A DNA stretch of 64,000 nt from Methanomicrobium sp. W14 (GTDB lineage Archaea; Halobacteriota; Methanomicrobia; Methanomicrobiales; Methanomicrobiaceae): NCBI RefSeq assembly GCF_017875315.1, contig NZ_JAGGMM010000004.1, positions 1 through 64,000 on the forward strand. Direction: 5' to 3'. A program made the position numbers and the translations under genes. A model generated the notes under the pieces. The model did no database searches. It saw only the letters and a list, made by a program, of their open reading frames with translations, and was not told the origin of the DNA. This document shows positions 45,179 to 55,785 of this stretch, in pieces. Numbering within the stretch: the first letter of the stretch is position 1; each line of letters opens with the position of its first letter.

Positions 45179-45962
45179 CCATCGAAAGAGGTGTCGGTTT
45201 TTTTGCAGGGTCCGGAGTATTTTTCATAATGGTCTCTGCGAGCTGCCTGTATATCCCTGCCTGCTCCGAGTCAGGAGCATATTCAAGAACCGTCTGTTTG
45301 TTAACTTCAGCTATCCTTACAATCTGGCTTCTGGGGATAAATCCCAGAAGTTTTGTGTTTATTCTTCCGGCAAATTCAGACACCAGTTCGTATTCGTCTT
45401 TTATATTCTGGGAATTGCAGATGACCCCGCCGAGAAAACAGCAGGGCTTTGCTCTTTTTGAGAGTCTTGCAATAGCCTTGCATATATTGTTTGCAGCGTA
45501 CAGTGCCATGAAATCTCCTGAAGTGACAAGGTAGACCTCACGTGCATATCCTTCCCGCATAGGCATGGCAAATCCCCCGCAGACCACGTCTCCCAGGACA
45601 TCATATACGATGACATCACCGTAAAGAGCCTCCAGTTTTTCAAGGAGCTGAAATGTAGCGATAATACCCCGTCCTGCACACCCTATACCGGGCTCAGGAC
45701 CTCCCGCCTCAACACATCTTATGCCGTTGTAACCGGTATAGATGACATCGGATACCGTAAGGTTTGCATCTCCTTTTGCTCTTACCAGGTCAAGGACCGT
45801 AGGTATCCACTCACCGTGCATAAGCATGCGCGTGCTGTCGTGTTTCGGGTCGCATCCAATCTGGAGTATATCGAGAGATTTTTCAGAAAGGGCAGCGGAG
45901 AGGTTTGCAGAAGTTGTTGATTTTCCTATACCTCCCTTTCCGTAGAGGGCGATTTGCTTCAT
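45138..45962 (-). CDS. Nitrogenase reductase-like ATPase, NifH-like
   Basis: A 274-residue MinD/NifH-type ATPase. P-loop GKGGIGKST at 8-16, switch I at DPKHDST, and the 4Fe-4S cysteines C95 (GIGCAGRG) and C128 ([14 protein letters not shown]), the latter segment identical in pattern to NifH switch II. It would dimerise around one cluster and pass electrons with ATP hydrolysis to the D/K-like proteins. First gene of the H-D-K operon. Alternatives are the CfbC subunit for F430, or a methylthio-alkane reductase type; the two unequal partners argue against CfbC. Confidence 0.88.
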   Translation of the reverse strand: MKQIALYGKGGIGKSTTSANLSAALSEKSLDILQIGCDPKHDSTRMLMHGEWIPTVLDLVRAKGDANLTVSDVIYTGYNGIRCVEAGGPEPGIGCAGRGIIATFQLLEKLEALYGDVIVYDVLGDVVCGGFAMPMREGYAREVYLVTSGDFMALYAANNICKAIARLSKRAKPCCFLGGVICNSQNIKDEYELVSEFAGRINTKLLGFIPRSQIVRIAEVNKQTVLEYAPDSEQAGIYRQLAETIMKNTPDPAKKPTPLSMDELEKLAQKYITA

Positions 45963-46082
45963 GTTGTATGTAAGTTTTGTTCCGTAAGGAAAATAGTATT
46001 ATGGAATTATGTAAATGTTTTTTGTTGTGCAGTTGGTTAAAATATCATCAAATCCATATCTGTTTTTCAGGTTTATACTGTA

Positions 46083-47885
46083 ATGTCCGTAATAAGTGAT
46101 TCAGTAAAAATAATGAATTATCTTTTTAGTCCTTTTAAAAAGATGCTTCTGATTTACCTTTTGGGAGTTATACTTTTAAGCTTTCTTGAAGTTTTCAGAA
46201 TTTCTCTGGTATATCCTATAATAAATTATGGTCTTGGTGTTGAAAACCAGCCGAAGCTTCTTGATGCTTTTTATGATTATCTTCTTCCCTCTTCTGTAAA
46301 CCCTTTCATTGCAGCAGCTTTTCTTCTTCTTATAACGACGGTTGTTATTGCCGTGATCTATAGTGTAGTTGTATACGGAGGTTCGTATCTTTTTTCAACT
46401 GTAAGAGATTCTCTTGACAGAAGAGTTTTTGAAAGAATTCAGAGCCGGCCTTACAGTTATTTTGCAGGAAAAAAACAGGGTGATCTTTTGTACATTGGTC
46501 AGGGAGCTGTAATGGACTCCAGCCAGGCCATAAACCAGTTTGTGGAATTTATAAGGAATTCACTTATGGCTTTTTTGTATCTCCTTCTTTTGTTCTATCT
46601 GTCATTCTGGCTCACAATAGGAGTGATAATTCTTGGAATTTTTTATGCACTGGTAGTAAAAAAATACCTTTTCTCAAGAGTTTACAGGAACAGCAATGTT
46701 CTGAACGAATCTTTAAAGGACAAATCCGTTGTTTATCAGGAGTTTATCTCAGGGATAAAGACAATTCTTATCACAGGCTCTCTTAAAAGCTGGCACAAAA
46801 AATATGATTCTGCAATAAAAAGGCTGAAAAAAGCCTATACTAATGTTTATGCTTTAGGGAAAATCCCTCTAATTGCAAATGATTTTATAATGTTTTCAAT
46901 AATTGCACTGGGTGGTATTTTTCTGTACCTGTATACTGGTGGTAATTTCATATCATATATAGGTATTTTTGGAACCTTTATGCTTGGTCTGTACCGTCTT
47001 GTGCCTTCTTTAAGCTATGCCCAGACCAATATGTCTCTTTTGGTTCAGTATCTCCCTGCACTTGAAATGCTGTATAATATTCTTACAGAGGAGTCTTTTG
47101 AAGATTCTGTAGATTTTCATGAAAAATCAGACAAAAAAAGATTCTCTTTTGAAAATACAATTGAATTCAGAGATATATCTTTCAGGTTTAAGGATAACAT
47201 GTCAGATACAATCTGTAATTTGTCTTTAGATATCCAAAAAAATACGAAAATTGCAATCGTAGGAAGTTCCGGTTCGGGAAAAACCACGACAGCAAATCTT
47301 CTTGCACTTTTGTATAAGCCCTCTTCAGGTGGTATTTTTATAGACGGGGTAAATCTTAACGAAATAAATACCTCAGATTATTTGCGAAATCTGGGATATA
47401 TCGGTCAGGAAACATTTGTTTATCATGATACTGTAAAAGAGAACATTAAGTTTGGTCTTGAGTGTTCTGACGAGGAGATTGTTAATGCAGCAAAACTTGC
47501 CGATGCTCACGAGTTTATAATGAATACAAAAGACGGCTATGACACTGTTATCGGTGACCAGGGCATAAAGCTTTCAGGAGGACAGAGGCAGAGAATTGCC
47601 ATTGCACGTATTATTCTTAGAAAGCCGCAGATTCTTCTTCTGGACGAGGCAACAAGCTCTCTTGATAACCTTTCAGAGCAGAAAATCATGGAGTCCGTTG
47701 AAAAGCTGTCCAAAAATATGACTGTAATAATTATTGCGCACAGGCTTTCAACTGTGCAGAATGCTGACAGTATCTATGTTTTAAAAGGAGGAAAACTTGT
47801 TGAAAAAGGCACTCACCTGGAACTTCTTGAACAAAACGGAGAATATCGCAGGTTGTATCTCGGGCAGAAAAAAGGATATAATTAG
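46083..47885 (+). CDS. ABC exporter, fused membrane and ATPase domains (MsbA-like)
   Basis: A 600-residue half-transporter. Six membrane helices lie in residues 1-330; the ATPase domain has Walker A GSSGSGKT near 394-401, signature LSGGQRQRI near 497-505, Walker B ILLLDEAT near 518 and the H-loop IAHRLST. Proteins of this plan flip lipid-linked glycans or lipids across the membrane. It opens a sugar-related gene series, so a lipid-linked glycan is a reasonable substrate. AGGT precedes the ATG by about 11 nt. Divergent from the nitrogenase-like operon by 120 nt. Confidence 0.93.
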   Translation: MSVISDSVKIMNYLFSPFKKMLLIYLLGVILLSFLEVFRISLVYPIINYGLGVENQPKLLDAFYDYLLPSSVNPFIAAAFLLLITTVVIAVIYSVVVYGGSYLFSTVRDSLDRRVFERIQSRPYSYFAGKKQGDLLYIGQGAVMDSSQAINQFVEFIRNSLMAFLYLLLLFYLSFWLTIGVIILGIFYALVVKKYLFSRVYRNSNVLNESLKDKSVVYQEFISGIKTILITGSLKSWHKKYDSAIKRLKKAYTNVYALGKIPLIANDFIMFSIIALGGIFLYLYTGGNFISYIGIFGTFMLGLYRLVPSLSYAQTNMSLLVQYLPALEMLYNILTEESFEDSVDFHEKSDKKRFSFENTIEFRDISFRFKDNMSDTICNLSLDIQKNTKIAIVGSSGSGKTTTANLLALLYKPSSGGIFIDGVNLNEINTSDYLRNLGYIGQETFVYHDTVKENIKFGLECSDEEIVNAAKLADAHEFIMNTKDGYDTVIGDQGIKLSGGQRQRIAIARIILRKPQILLLDEATSSLDNLSEQKIMESVEKLSKNMTVIIIAHRLSTVQNADSIYVLKGGKLVEKGTHLELLEQNGEYRRLYLGQKKGYN

Positions 47886-48003
47886 TGTAATTGATACGTA
47901 GGGTAGATGAAAAGGATATAAAAAGTCATTTCTACTGGTTTGGACAATAAATAATATTATCTGTTATTAATCTGAATAAACAGAAATCTAAGGTGCTTTA
48001 TAG

Positions 48004-48948
<945 letters not shown>

Positions 48949-48966
48949 AGTTTTATTTTATTTATT

Positions 48967-50124
48967 TTAAGCTTTGCAAAGTTTTTTTATACCGTCATTA
49001 TTTCTTAGAATCCATTCCCATGTTATTTCCTTTTTATCGGTTTCCGGTACAAGATTGTTTAGTTCATTGTCAGGTAAGTTGATAATTCTTTGTAATTCTT
49101 CAGCGTAGTTTTTTTCATTCTTTGATTCTATTACGGTTCCGGAGGTATATTCAAGTAATTCCTTTGCTATTCCGGTATCTGTTGAGATTATGTAATTGTT
49201 CATGTATGCAGCTTCTGCCAGCACAAATCCGTAGCTCTCATGCCGTGAGGTAAGGATGAATATACGTGATTTATTGTAATATTCATAGAGGTCTTTCTGA
49301 CTAACGTTCCCTGTAAAAATTATTGAGTCTTTTTTAGCGGGATTTAGTGAATAAAATTCATTAATTTTATCTCTGAAAAGGGACTCAATAGGTCCTACTA
49401 TGTAAACCTTCCAGTTCTTTAAGTCTACATCTTCCAGAATTTTGAGGAGCAGTTCTGTATTCTTCTGATAAGTCCCGATTCTTCCTACAGTAATTATGAT
49501 TTTCTCTTTTTCGGAAATGTTTCTTTTCTCTACATTGTTTTCTGTAAGTATATTCGGATCAAAACCATTTGGCATCAAATATAATTTTTCACTTTTTACC
49601 AGGTCTGCATAATAAGAAGCAGATATTTCCCTATATGCCTTTTTTGTTTCTACAGTGTAAATATCAGGCATATTTTTAAAAATTCTATGAAATAACCTGC
49701 GTTTGATATCCATATTTTCCCAAAACAAGGGACTTTTCTTTGGGAATACTCCAGATGGAGACATATCTAATTTGACATATATTTTTCCTTTTCCGCCTCC
49801 AAGCCTGTAAATTATCATTCTTAATAAATTTTCAGGGCTTATATGAAGAAGGAATAAAATATCTATTGATCTTGCCATATAAAACAAATAACAATATATG
49901 CAGATATTTTTTAGTATTCTTGTATTTATGCTGTATCTGTGAAGATATACTGTTCTGAAAAAATCGTTTTTGTAGTTAGTGTCTGTAAAGTTGTCGATGA
50001 TTCCGTTGTACCCATATATTACAGATAACCAGTATGGGATTTCTCCAATTTCTTTATATAACTGAAAACTTTCTATATCCATCTCCCAGAAACTCAGAAA
50101 TATCAATTTTTTTCCATTAAGCAA
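48967..50124 (-). CDS. Glycosyltransferase family 4
   Basis: A GT-B enzyme of about 385 residues. The C-terminal donor domain carries IIITVGRIGTYQKNTELLLK, WKVYIVGP and the GT4 signature SRHESYGFVLAEAAYMNNYIISTDTG with the E-x7-E glutamates. The N-terminal half is Tyr/Ile-rich and AT-biased. GGAGG lies 7 nt before the second of two adjacent TTG codons, so TTG at 50124 is chosen. Its 3' end is 18 nt from that of the epimerase gene. It adds a sugar to a surface glycan; donor and acceptor are unknown. Confidence 0.88.
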   Translation of the reverse strand: MLNGKKLIFLSFWEMDIESFQLYKEIGEIPYWLSVIYGYNGIIDNFTDTNYKNDFFRTVYLHRYSINTRILKNICIYCYLFYMARSIDILFLLHISPENLLRMIIYRLGGGKGKIYVKLDMSPSGVFPKKSPLFWENMDIKRRLFHRIFKNMPDIYTVETKKAYREISASYYADLVKSEKLYLMPNGFDPNILTENNVEKRNISEKEKIIITVGRIGTYQKNTELLLKILEDVDLKNWKVYIVGPIESLFRDKINEFYSLNPAKKDSIIFTGNVSQKDLYEYYNKSRIFILTSRHESYGFVLAEAAYMNNYIISTDTGIAKELLEYTSGTVIESKNEKNYAEELQRIINLPDNELNNLVPETDKKEITWEWILRNNDGIKKLCKA

Positions 50125-50201
50125 CAATATTCCTCCTCATATCATTATTTTATTTACACATGTTATTTTGACTGAATTGTTATTGGTTATCTGGTTTTTA
50201 T

Positions 50202-50575
50202 ATGAATATCACGTTTTGTAAAAATAAAAGTTTATTAATTGGGCATTTTTGTTGCTCAAGAATGAATTTACAGAAAGTATTTTTTTTTAAATTAGGAAAG
50301 ATAAATCTAAAATATCATTTTTTTGAAAGAGGTTTCAATAAAATAAAGAGATATTTTATCTGGTTTGGAAGTTATGGAATGATAAATAAAGGATTGGATT
50401 TGGTATTTTAGGTTTTCAAAGGCCTGACTATAGCCTTACGGTTTGTGGAAATATAAAAAAGGAAAAGGATTTCGAATGGGCATATTCTGAAGAGTTAGAT
50501 TGTCTGCCTAATATCTGGGCAAGAGTATTTGTTGATAAAATTTTAAATCGAGTAATTTATGGAAGTATTATTTGA
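50202..50575 (+). pseudogene. Degraded family 4 glycosyltransferase
   Basis: The first frame ends with FIWFGSYGMINKGLDLVF and stops at 50409-50411. One frame over, from about 50411, the text continues GFQRPDYSLTVCGNIKKEKD and then FEWAYSEELDCLPNI until TGA at 50573. In intact GT4 proteins of this type these two pieces follow each other directly (KGLDLVLxxF...PDYSLTVCGN), so a frameshift has split one gene. Both ends are also missing: no N-terminal domain and no C-terminal E-x7-E motif. Family assignment is from the pattern seen. Confidence 0.65.
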
Positions 50576-50755
50576 TTGTCAGGTGTTTAATTTCCAGCGA
50601 TATGAAGAAATTTTAGGGGTATTTTTCCGAATTAACGAATAGATTTAAAAAATGTCCTATCTTAAATTTAAGATTGGTCTAAAATATTCAAACAATGGAA
50701 ACCTTCTGAAAAAGAGAGTTCTGGGCAGGCACTGGTCAAAGAAAAGTAATTTTTT

Positions 50756-50878
50756 ATGCAATTCCATAATCTTTCCAAATATTCAAAAAAATATCTATCA
50801 GAGTTCAAAGCTTTTTTTCTGGCAAAATCCGCTGAAAATACCAAAAAGGTTTATGAAACGGTGTTGTCGGGATTCTAA
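50756..50878 (+). pseudogene. Short fragment resembling a tyrosine-recombinase N-terminal domain
   Basis: A 40-codon frame reads MQFHNLSKYSKKYLSEFKAF then FLAKSAENTKKVYETVLSGF and stops. The pattern F-L-x-S-x-E-N-T-x-x-x-Y is like the core-binding domain of XerC/D-type integrases (SpnTxxxY). An in-frame TAA directly upstream and the missing catalytic domain mean it is at most a remnant. The similarity is short, so this could be chance. Confidence 0.3.
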
Positions 50879-50958
50879 GTTCATACCAAGTTAACATTGA
50901 TCATTCAACAATTTTTTATGCAGTAAGTTATGAATAACCAGCTGACAAATTTATAATT

Positions 50959-51828
50959 ATGTATTGTTTGGATTATTCCTGTCTGCCAAAACCCTGTAAA
51001 AATCTTCAGGGGTGGCCATGGACAGAAGATTCAGCAAAATTCTATATTGGTAATGATGAAAATACCAACTGGCCAAAAATATCAGTAATTACTCCTAGTT
51101 TTAACCAGGATTCTTTTTTGGAAGAAACAGTTCGCTCTGTTTTATTGCAGAACTACCCGAATTTGGAATATATCATTTTAGACGGCGGGTCTTCAGACAG
51201 TAGTGTTGAAATTATAAAAAAATATGACGATTTTATTGATTACTGGGTAAGTAAACCGGACAAAGGTCAGGCAGATGCGATTTACAAAGGTATTAAGATG
51301 GCAACAGGAGATATTGTGGCATATATAAATTCGGATGACTTCTATTACCCGGGAACTTTCTTTAAGGTTGCAGAGAAATTTTTAGAAGATCCTCTTTCAG
51401 GATGGCTGACTGGAAAAACTGTTTTTGTCGATGAATTTTCTGTTCCAATGAATGATCAGCCAAAATATCTCCCGATAAATATGTTTACCATGACTTATCT
51501 TGGAAATTTTATAACACAGCCCTCTACTTTCTGGAAAAAGGATTTATTTTTAAGTGTAGGTGGATTTAACAAAAATTTACGTTTTTGTTTTGATTATGAA
51601 TTGTTTATGAAATTTTTAAAGATTGAAAAACCTTTGTGGTGCAACGGCAATTTTGCAGCATTCAGGTATCATTCATTAAGTAAAACTGCTAATATTCATG
51701 ATGTATGCATCGAAGAATCAGAGGTCATTATAGATGGATATGTAAATTCAGATAATTTGCTCCGGCAGTACGTTGGAAAAATGCTAGGGAGGCTATATTC
51801 TTTATTCTTTGATATTCACCATAAATAA
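50959..51828 (+). CDS. Glycosyltransferase family 2
   Basis: A 289-residue GT-A enzyme. After a 35-residue lead (GWPWTED) the nucleotide-sugar site reads KISVITPSFNQDSFLEETVRSVLLQNYPNLEYIILDGGSSDSS, and the metal-binding motif is INSDD near residue 120. The C-terminal part has GGFNKNLRFCFDYELFMKF, common in surface-polysaccharide GT2 enzymes. No membrane helix. It follows directly after the broken GT4 gene and shares its low GC content, so it belongs to the same variable glycan locus. Confidence 0.88.
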   Translation: MYCLDYSCLPKPCKNLQGWPWTEDSAKFYIGNDENTNWPKISVITPSFNQDSFLEETVRSVLLQNYPNLEYIILDGGSSDSSVEIIKKYDDFIDYWVSKPDKGQADAIYKGIKMATGDIVAYINSDDFYYPGTFFKVAEKFLEDPLSGWLTGKTVFVDEFSVPMNDQPKYLPINMFTMTYLGNFITQPSTFWKKDLFLSVGGFNKNLRFCFDYELFMKFLKIEKPLWCNGNFAAFRYHSLSKTANIHDVCIEESEVIIDGYVNSDNLLRQYVGKMLGRLYSLFFDIHHK

Positions 51829-51860
51829 TCTGTTATATTTTATAACCTCAGGTCTGATTT

Positions 51861-52898
51861 TTAAGCCTTTCCTGCTTCTATTAATTTTTTATGGACTGAA
51901 ATAAGTTGACTGTTAAGTACTTCAGAGTCATAATTAGTCAGTATATCTTTTCTTCCTTCTTTTCCCATTTTTTCTCTCAGGTCCGGGTTATTTTTCAAAA
52001 TTTTGATTGATTTTGAAAGCTCTTCTACATTTTTTGGTGTCACCAAAAAGCCGGATTCTTTGTTTTTAACTATTTCAGGGCATCCTCCGACACTGCTTGC
52101 GATAACAGGGACTTCGCAGGCAAGACTTTCAAGAAGTACAAGACCCAGACCTTCTGAATGGCTTGGCAAAACCAAAAAGTCAGCGGCATTCATAAGTAGT
52201 GGCATATTCTCAGGATTTATGTCTCCCAGAAAAATACAGTTCTCCGGATGATTTGGTACTGGTCCGGGGCCTCCGAATATAAAAGTAACATCACTGTTTA
52301 ATTTTGCAGACTCGATAATTTCAAAAATTCCTTTCATTGGGTGGATTCTTCCTGCGTATAAACAAACACATGATTCTCCAGGAATTTTAAAATTATCCCT
52401 GCAGATTTGTTTGTTCATTGGTCTGAACCTGTTTGTATCGACTCCGTTTGCAATTGGAGTTATTTTATCAGGTTTAACACCCAGTGAAATCAAAGAGGAT
52501 TTCAGTGCTTTACTGCATGTAATGATGTGATCAGCGTGACTTACTGAATGATTAAATAATGCCCTGTTAAAATGATTTTTATATGGGTATATCAGTCCGT
52601 CATCACCGTGGAATTTGAGAACCAGAGGTTTTTTACCTTTCATTAAGGCAGGTATAATGCTGCTGTGCGGGATATACTCAGCCTGAAATATGTCTATATC
52701 TTCGTTGAACGATTTAATAACCGAATCTGTGTAAAATGAAAGATAAGCCGATGGAGATGTACTCTTTTTTACTGCTTTTATGACTCTGACACCATTTTTT
52801 TCCAGAGAATCAACCATTCTTTTAACAAATATTCCCCTGCTGTCTCCTTCATATCTGGGATAGAGGTTGGCAAAAAGCCCCAGAGTATAATCAGCCAT
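51861..52898 (-). CDS. Glycosyltransferase family 4
   Basis: A 345-residue GT-B enzyme. N-terminal LGLFANLYPRYEGDSRGIFVKRMVDSL, middle VLKFHGDDGLIYP and IITCSKALKSSLI, C-terminal CLYAGRIHPMKGIFEIIESA, FLVLPSHSEGLGLVLLESLACEVPVIASSVGGCPEIV with the E-x7-E donor-site motif. Its ATG overlaps the stop codon of top6A by one base (TGATG), so it is co-translated with the topoisomerase genes although its job belongs to the glycan locus on the other side. Confidence 0.92.
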   Translation of the reverse strand: MADYTLGLFANLYPRYEGDSRGIFVKRMVDSLEKNGVRVIKAVKKSTSPSAYLSFYTDSVIKSFNEDIDIFQAEYIPHSSIIPALMKGKKPLVLKFHGDDGLIYPYKNHFNRALFNHSVSHADHIITCSKALKSSLISLGVKPDKITPIANGVDTNRFRPMNKQICRDNFKIPGESCVCLYAGRIHPMKGIFEIIESAKLNSDVTFIFGGPGPVPNHPENCIFLGDINPENMPLLMNAADFLVLPSHSEGLGLVLLESLACEVPVIASSVGGCPEIVKNKESGFLVTPKNVEELSKSIKILKNNPDLREKMGKEGRKDILTNYDSEVLNSQLISVHKKLIEAGKA

Positions 52899-53986
52899 CA
52901 GATAATCCCCATCTCTGAAAGCCTGGCCGGTAAATATTCCCTTGTAACGAAATCAAGTCCTCTTGCAGCAAAAGCCTGCTGTTCTGATTTAAGACCGAGT
53001 TTTAACTGAAGGTTTATTTCATTTCTCCAGTACTCTGTATCAAATCTGGGATCAGACAGTTCTGCCTTCAAAGCCGCAATATCACCTTCTGTCAGGTGGT
53101 CTGACGGAAGGTTGTACCCGCTGATATCGGAGGGCTGAACGCCGATAAACTGTGCACCAGGAGTTGCAAGTGTTTCTGACATATGGGCGGATTTTATCGA
53201 GCCGTATGCGACACTTGCAAATATCCTGTAAGACCACGGGTCACCGTCGGTGAAGACTACTACGGGCAGGTTGAGCTCCTGGTTCAGGCGCTTTAAAACT
53301 CTTCTCGTAGAACGTGCGGGCTGGCCTTTGAGGTGAATGAGAACGGCGTTATACTCTTCGTCAAAACCGTTCTCCATTAACCTTGCGTACATACCGCCTG
53401 TCTCCATAGCGATTATAAACTTCGCGTCGTGATCGACGAACTCTAGGTTGTCGACATTGTTTGGAATAGGGTAGCCGGCCTCTCCTATGTCCTGCTGGCA
53501 GTGGATTTCCCGTACACCCCTTCTTGTCCTCTCGCGTATTTTAAGAGGTCCGTATATTGATGCCCCGTCCTCTTCAGGTCTCAGGTGAAACGACTCTCTC
53601 GAAAGCTCGGTTATGATTTCAAGGTCTTCAACGAGGTGGTTGCTTTCGTCCTGTGCTCCGAACTTGGCCTTTTTCCAGCCTTCGGAGATATAATACATCT
53701 CCCTTAATGTGGATGACCTGTTTTCATTAAGCTGTTTTTTTAGAAAGCTTACCACGTAAGCCATTTTTAGAATATGAAGAGCACTCTTGTACGAACCCGC
53801 TGAACGCGTTGTCTCTTTGTCTCCGTACTTCCAGACCTCCGAGCCCTCGTCGTACTCTATGTTGTGCTTTGTCCTTGTAGGAATTGAGATATAAGGTATT
53901 GTAGCGCTCTGCATCTGGTGATACCATTTTTCAGCAATCTCCAGGAGTTTGCAGTCCGCTATTTTGTCACTTTCCTCTTTTTTCAT
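52898..53986 (-). CDS. top6A: DNA topoisomerase VI subunit A
   Basis: A 362-residue Spo11-type subunit. The winged-helix domain has [13 protein letters not shown] with the DNA-linking tyrosine (Y99, second of the pair) and the Toprim domain has [14 protein letters not shown] (acidic residue) and [14 protein letters not shown] (the D-x-D pair). It cleaves both strands and, with subunit B, relaxes and decatenates DNA using ATP. It overlaps top6B by 4 nt. Normal length for archaea. Confidence 0.97.
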   Translation of the reverse strand: MKKEESDKIADCKLLEIAEKWYHQMQSATIPYISIPTRTKHNIEYDEGSEVWKYGDKETTRSAGSYKSALHILKMAYVVSFLKKQLNENRSSTLREMYYISEGWKKAKFGAQDESNHLVEDLEIITELSRESFHLRPEEDGASIYGPLKIRERTRRGVREIHCQQDIGEAGYPIPNNVDNLEFVDHDAKFIIAMETGGMYARLMENGFDEEYNAVLIHLKGQPARSTRRVLKRLNQELNLPVVVFTDGDPWSYRIFASVAYGSIKSAHMSETLATPGAQFIGVQPSDISGYNLPSDHLTEGDIAALKAELSDPRFDTEYWRNEINLQLKLGLKSEQQAFAARGLDFVTREYLPARLSEMGII

Positions 53987-55782
53987 GTTATATCAACCAC
54001 GACCAGAAGTTTTTCATCAACGCCCCTGACACTGACAGAACCATGGGATGTGCCCGAATACACTGTGTTCCATGTACATTCAGGCTCGACCTCAATCTTC
54101 CAGAGTTTGTTGTATTCGTCGCCTATCCTGTCGACAAAGTCAGGCTTTACCGTTGCGTCGGATGCGCTGTCCCCTGACATGTTGTATATGGTCATTGCGG
54201 CAGGGTTTCTTGTATAGTTGTTTACGGAAATTTCAACTTTCCCGCCAGAAATTTTCTTTTTGACGACCACTTTGTGCATTATCTGTGCTTCAAGAGGCGT
54301 TATGTCAGGTGCCGGTTTTCCTACTATTTCACCGACCTTCGATGCGATGTCAGGCAGAATCGAACATACCGCACGAGCTCTTTCCTCCTGTTGTTTGTTT
54401 TTGTCGCGCCTTGACAGGTAGTTCTTAAGCTCTCTTCCAAGGTCCTGGAGCACCAGGACTATCTCCTTTTCTATTTCGGGAATTGCTGCTATAGCGTCCT
54501 TGCTTTCACTTGTAAACGGGACGTTTGTGGACGCGACATGGACAAGTATCAGAACAGGTCCTGTCGGGACTCCCTGCTGGGACAGGTTGTAAGCCTTCCA
54601 GTTTACCCCTGATACTGCGGTTGTTATGATGCATGCGCCCTGCTGGTAGAGAAGAGGTACCCTGTTTGCAAACCTCAGTATCTGTGCCTGCCCTTCTGAA
54701 TCAAGTTTGCCCCCGTAACCGATGGCTGCCTCAACGATAAAAGGATGGCCTGAGAAGACCTGACTTTTTCTGGTCCTTGACCTGACAAAATCAAGCTCAA
54801 ATTCCTTGTCAATTCCCTGGACAATCTTCTCCTCGCCTATCGGTGAGAGGCACTGCGAGGCCGGTGGAGGGGGTATCTGGACACTTTGCATCGCGTCAAG
54901 AAGTATTTTCAGGTTGTCCGATGAGAGTCCTGATGCCTTTCTTTCAGGATTTAAATTTGCAAGCCCGAGAATTTCATCAGCGCTTTTGCTTCCCACCCTT
55001 GAAAACCCCTCTATTAAAAACTCCTTAAGTTTGAGGTGGCTTGCCTCGGCCATTCTTTTTAGTGTCCCGAATTCAATGCCGTGGGGGTGGGGCGCAATAG
55101 CCTTCGGTGGGACTATCGTCTCTTCCGAAGCCCTTTCAAAGTTGTATTTTTCGCCGTCAATGTCGGTCTTTATTCGTGCATGCGGGTTTACGACCGCGGT
55201 GTACCTGAGGTAGTCCAGAAGCCTTTTTTTTGCAGAAAGTGTGCTTTTAAACTCTATTTCGACACGGGTGCCGTGCATTCTGTCCCATTCTATCTCCTCG
55301 TGCTTTAAGACCTGCGGCTCGTTGGATTCCGTTTTGATCATCAGCTCAAAGCGGTTTGCCTTTGAGTTGTGCCCGGTTCTTGAGATGACCACAGCAGGAA
55401 CACCTGTTGTAAGCTGGGCATACAAAACGGCTGCACTTATTCCTATACCCTGCTGTCCGCGGCTCTGCTTTATCTGGTGAAACCTTGACCCGTAGAGAAG
55501 CTTCCCGAAAACGAAAGGCACCTGCTTTGGGACGATTCCGGGACCGTTGTCCTCTACAATTATTCTGTAGATGTCTTTTCCCGTCCTTTTAATTCCGACG
55601 TAGATATCAGGGAGGACCTCAGCCTCCTCGCAGGCGTCAAGGGAGTTGTCTACAGCCTCTTTTACAGTAGTAATTATTCCCCTTGTAGGAGAGTCGAACC
55701 CGAGGAGGTGCTTGTTCTTTTCAAAAAATTCTGCAACGCTTATACTTCTTTGTTTTTCAGCAAGCTGTTCAGCCAACTCCAA
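53983..55782 (-). CDS. top6B: DNA topoisomerase VI subunit B
   Basis: A 599-residue GHKL ATPase subunit. N-terminal ATP-binding motifs: [47 protein letters not shown]; a helix-two-turn-helix region follows and the transducer domain has [31 protein letters not shown] at 55782 is the start: GAGGTGA lies 8 nt upstream in the end of hisS. Forms the A2B2 enzyme with top6A. The hisS-top6B-top6A-GT4 genes overlap or nearly touch. Confidence 0.97.
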   Translation of the reverse strand: MELAEQLAEKQRSISVAEFFEKNKHLLGFDSPTRGIITTVKEAVDNSLDACEEAEVLPDIYVGIKRTGKDIYRIIVEDNGPGIVPKQVPFVFGKLLYGSRFHQIKQSRGQQGIGISAAVLYAQLTTGVPAVVISRTGHNSKANRFELMIKTESNEPQVLKHEEIEWDRMHGTRVEIEFKSTLSAKKRLLDYLRYTAVVNPHARIKTDIDGEKYNFERASEETIVPPKAIAPHPHGIEFGTLKRMAEASHLKLKEFLIEGFSRVGSKSADEILGLANLNPERKASGLSSDNLKILLDAMQSVQIPPPPASQCLSPIGEEKIVQGIDKEFELDFVRSRTRKSQVFSGHPFIVEAAIGYGGKLDSEGQAQILRFANRVPLLYQQGACIITTAVSGVNWKAYNLSQQGVPTGPVLILVHVASTNVPFTSESKDAIAAIPEIEKEIVLVLQDLGRELKNYLSRRDKNKQQEERARAVCSILPDIASKVGEIVGKPAPDITPLEAQIMHKVVVKKKISGGKVEISVNNYTRNPAAMTIYNMSGDSASDATVKPDFVDRIGDEYNKLWKIEVEPECTWNTVYSGTSHGSVSVRGVDEKLLVVVDIT

Positions 55783-55785
55783 ATT

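Larger units (their letters stand above)
50128..50958. other. AT-rich region with gene debris
   Basis: About 830 nt between two glycosyltransferase genes. It contains a frameshifted GT4 remnant (50202-50575) and a short fragment that resembles the N-terminal part of an integrase (50756-50878). Stop codons are dense in all frames elsewhere, and base composition is strikingly AT-rich compared with the housekeeping genes. This looks like a site of past insertion and decay. Confidence 0.55.

Noticed and set aside
42958-45962. Canonical nitrogenase nifHDK
   Set aside because: The D-like and K-like proteins are about 120 residues too short, the D-like protein lacks the cofactor cysteine, and no nifE, nifN or nifB gene is nearby.
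42958-45962. cfbC-cfbD of coenzyme F430 synthesis
   Set aside because: Two different component-1-type subunits are encoded whereas CfbD is a single type, and no other cfb gene is in the neighbourhood. It is kept as an alternative for the H subunit only.
50652-50894. 80-codon frame in the glycan-locus debris
   Set aside because: Composition is dominated by Lys, Asn, Phe and Ser from AT-rich DNA, with no pattern. The alternative frame at 50756-50878 looks more protein-like.
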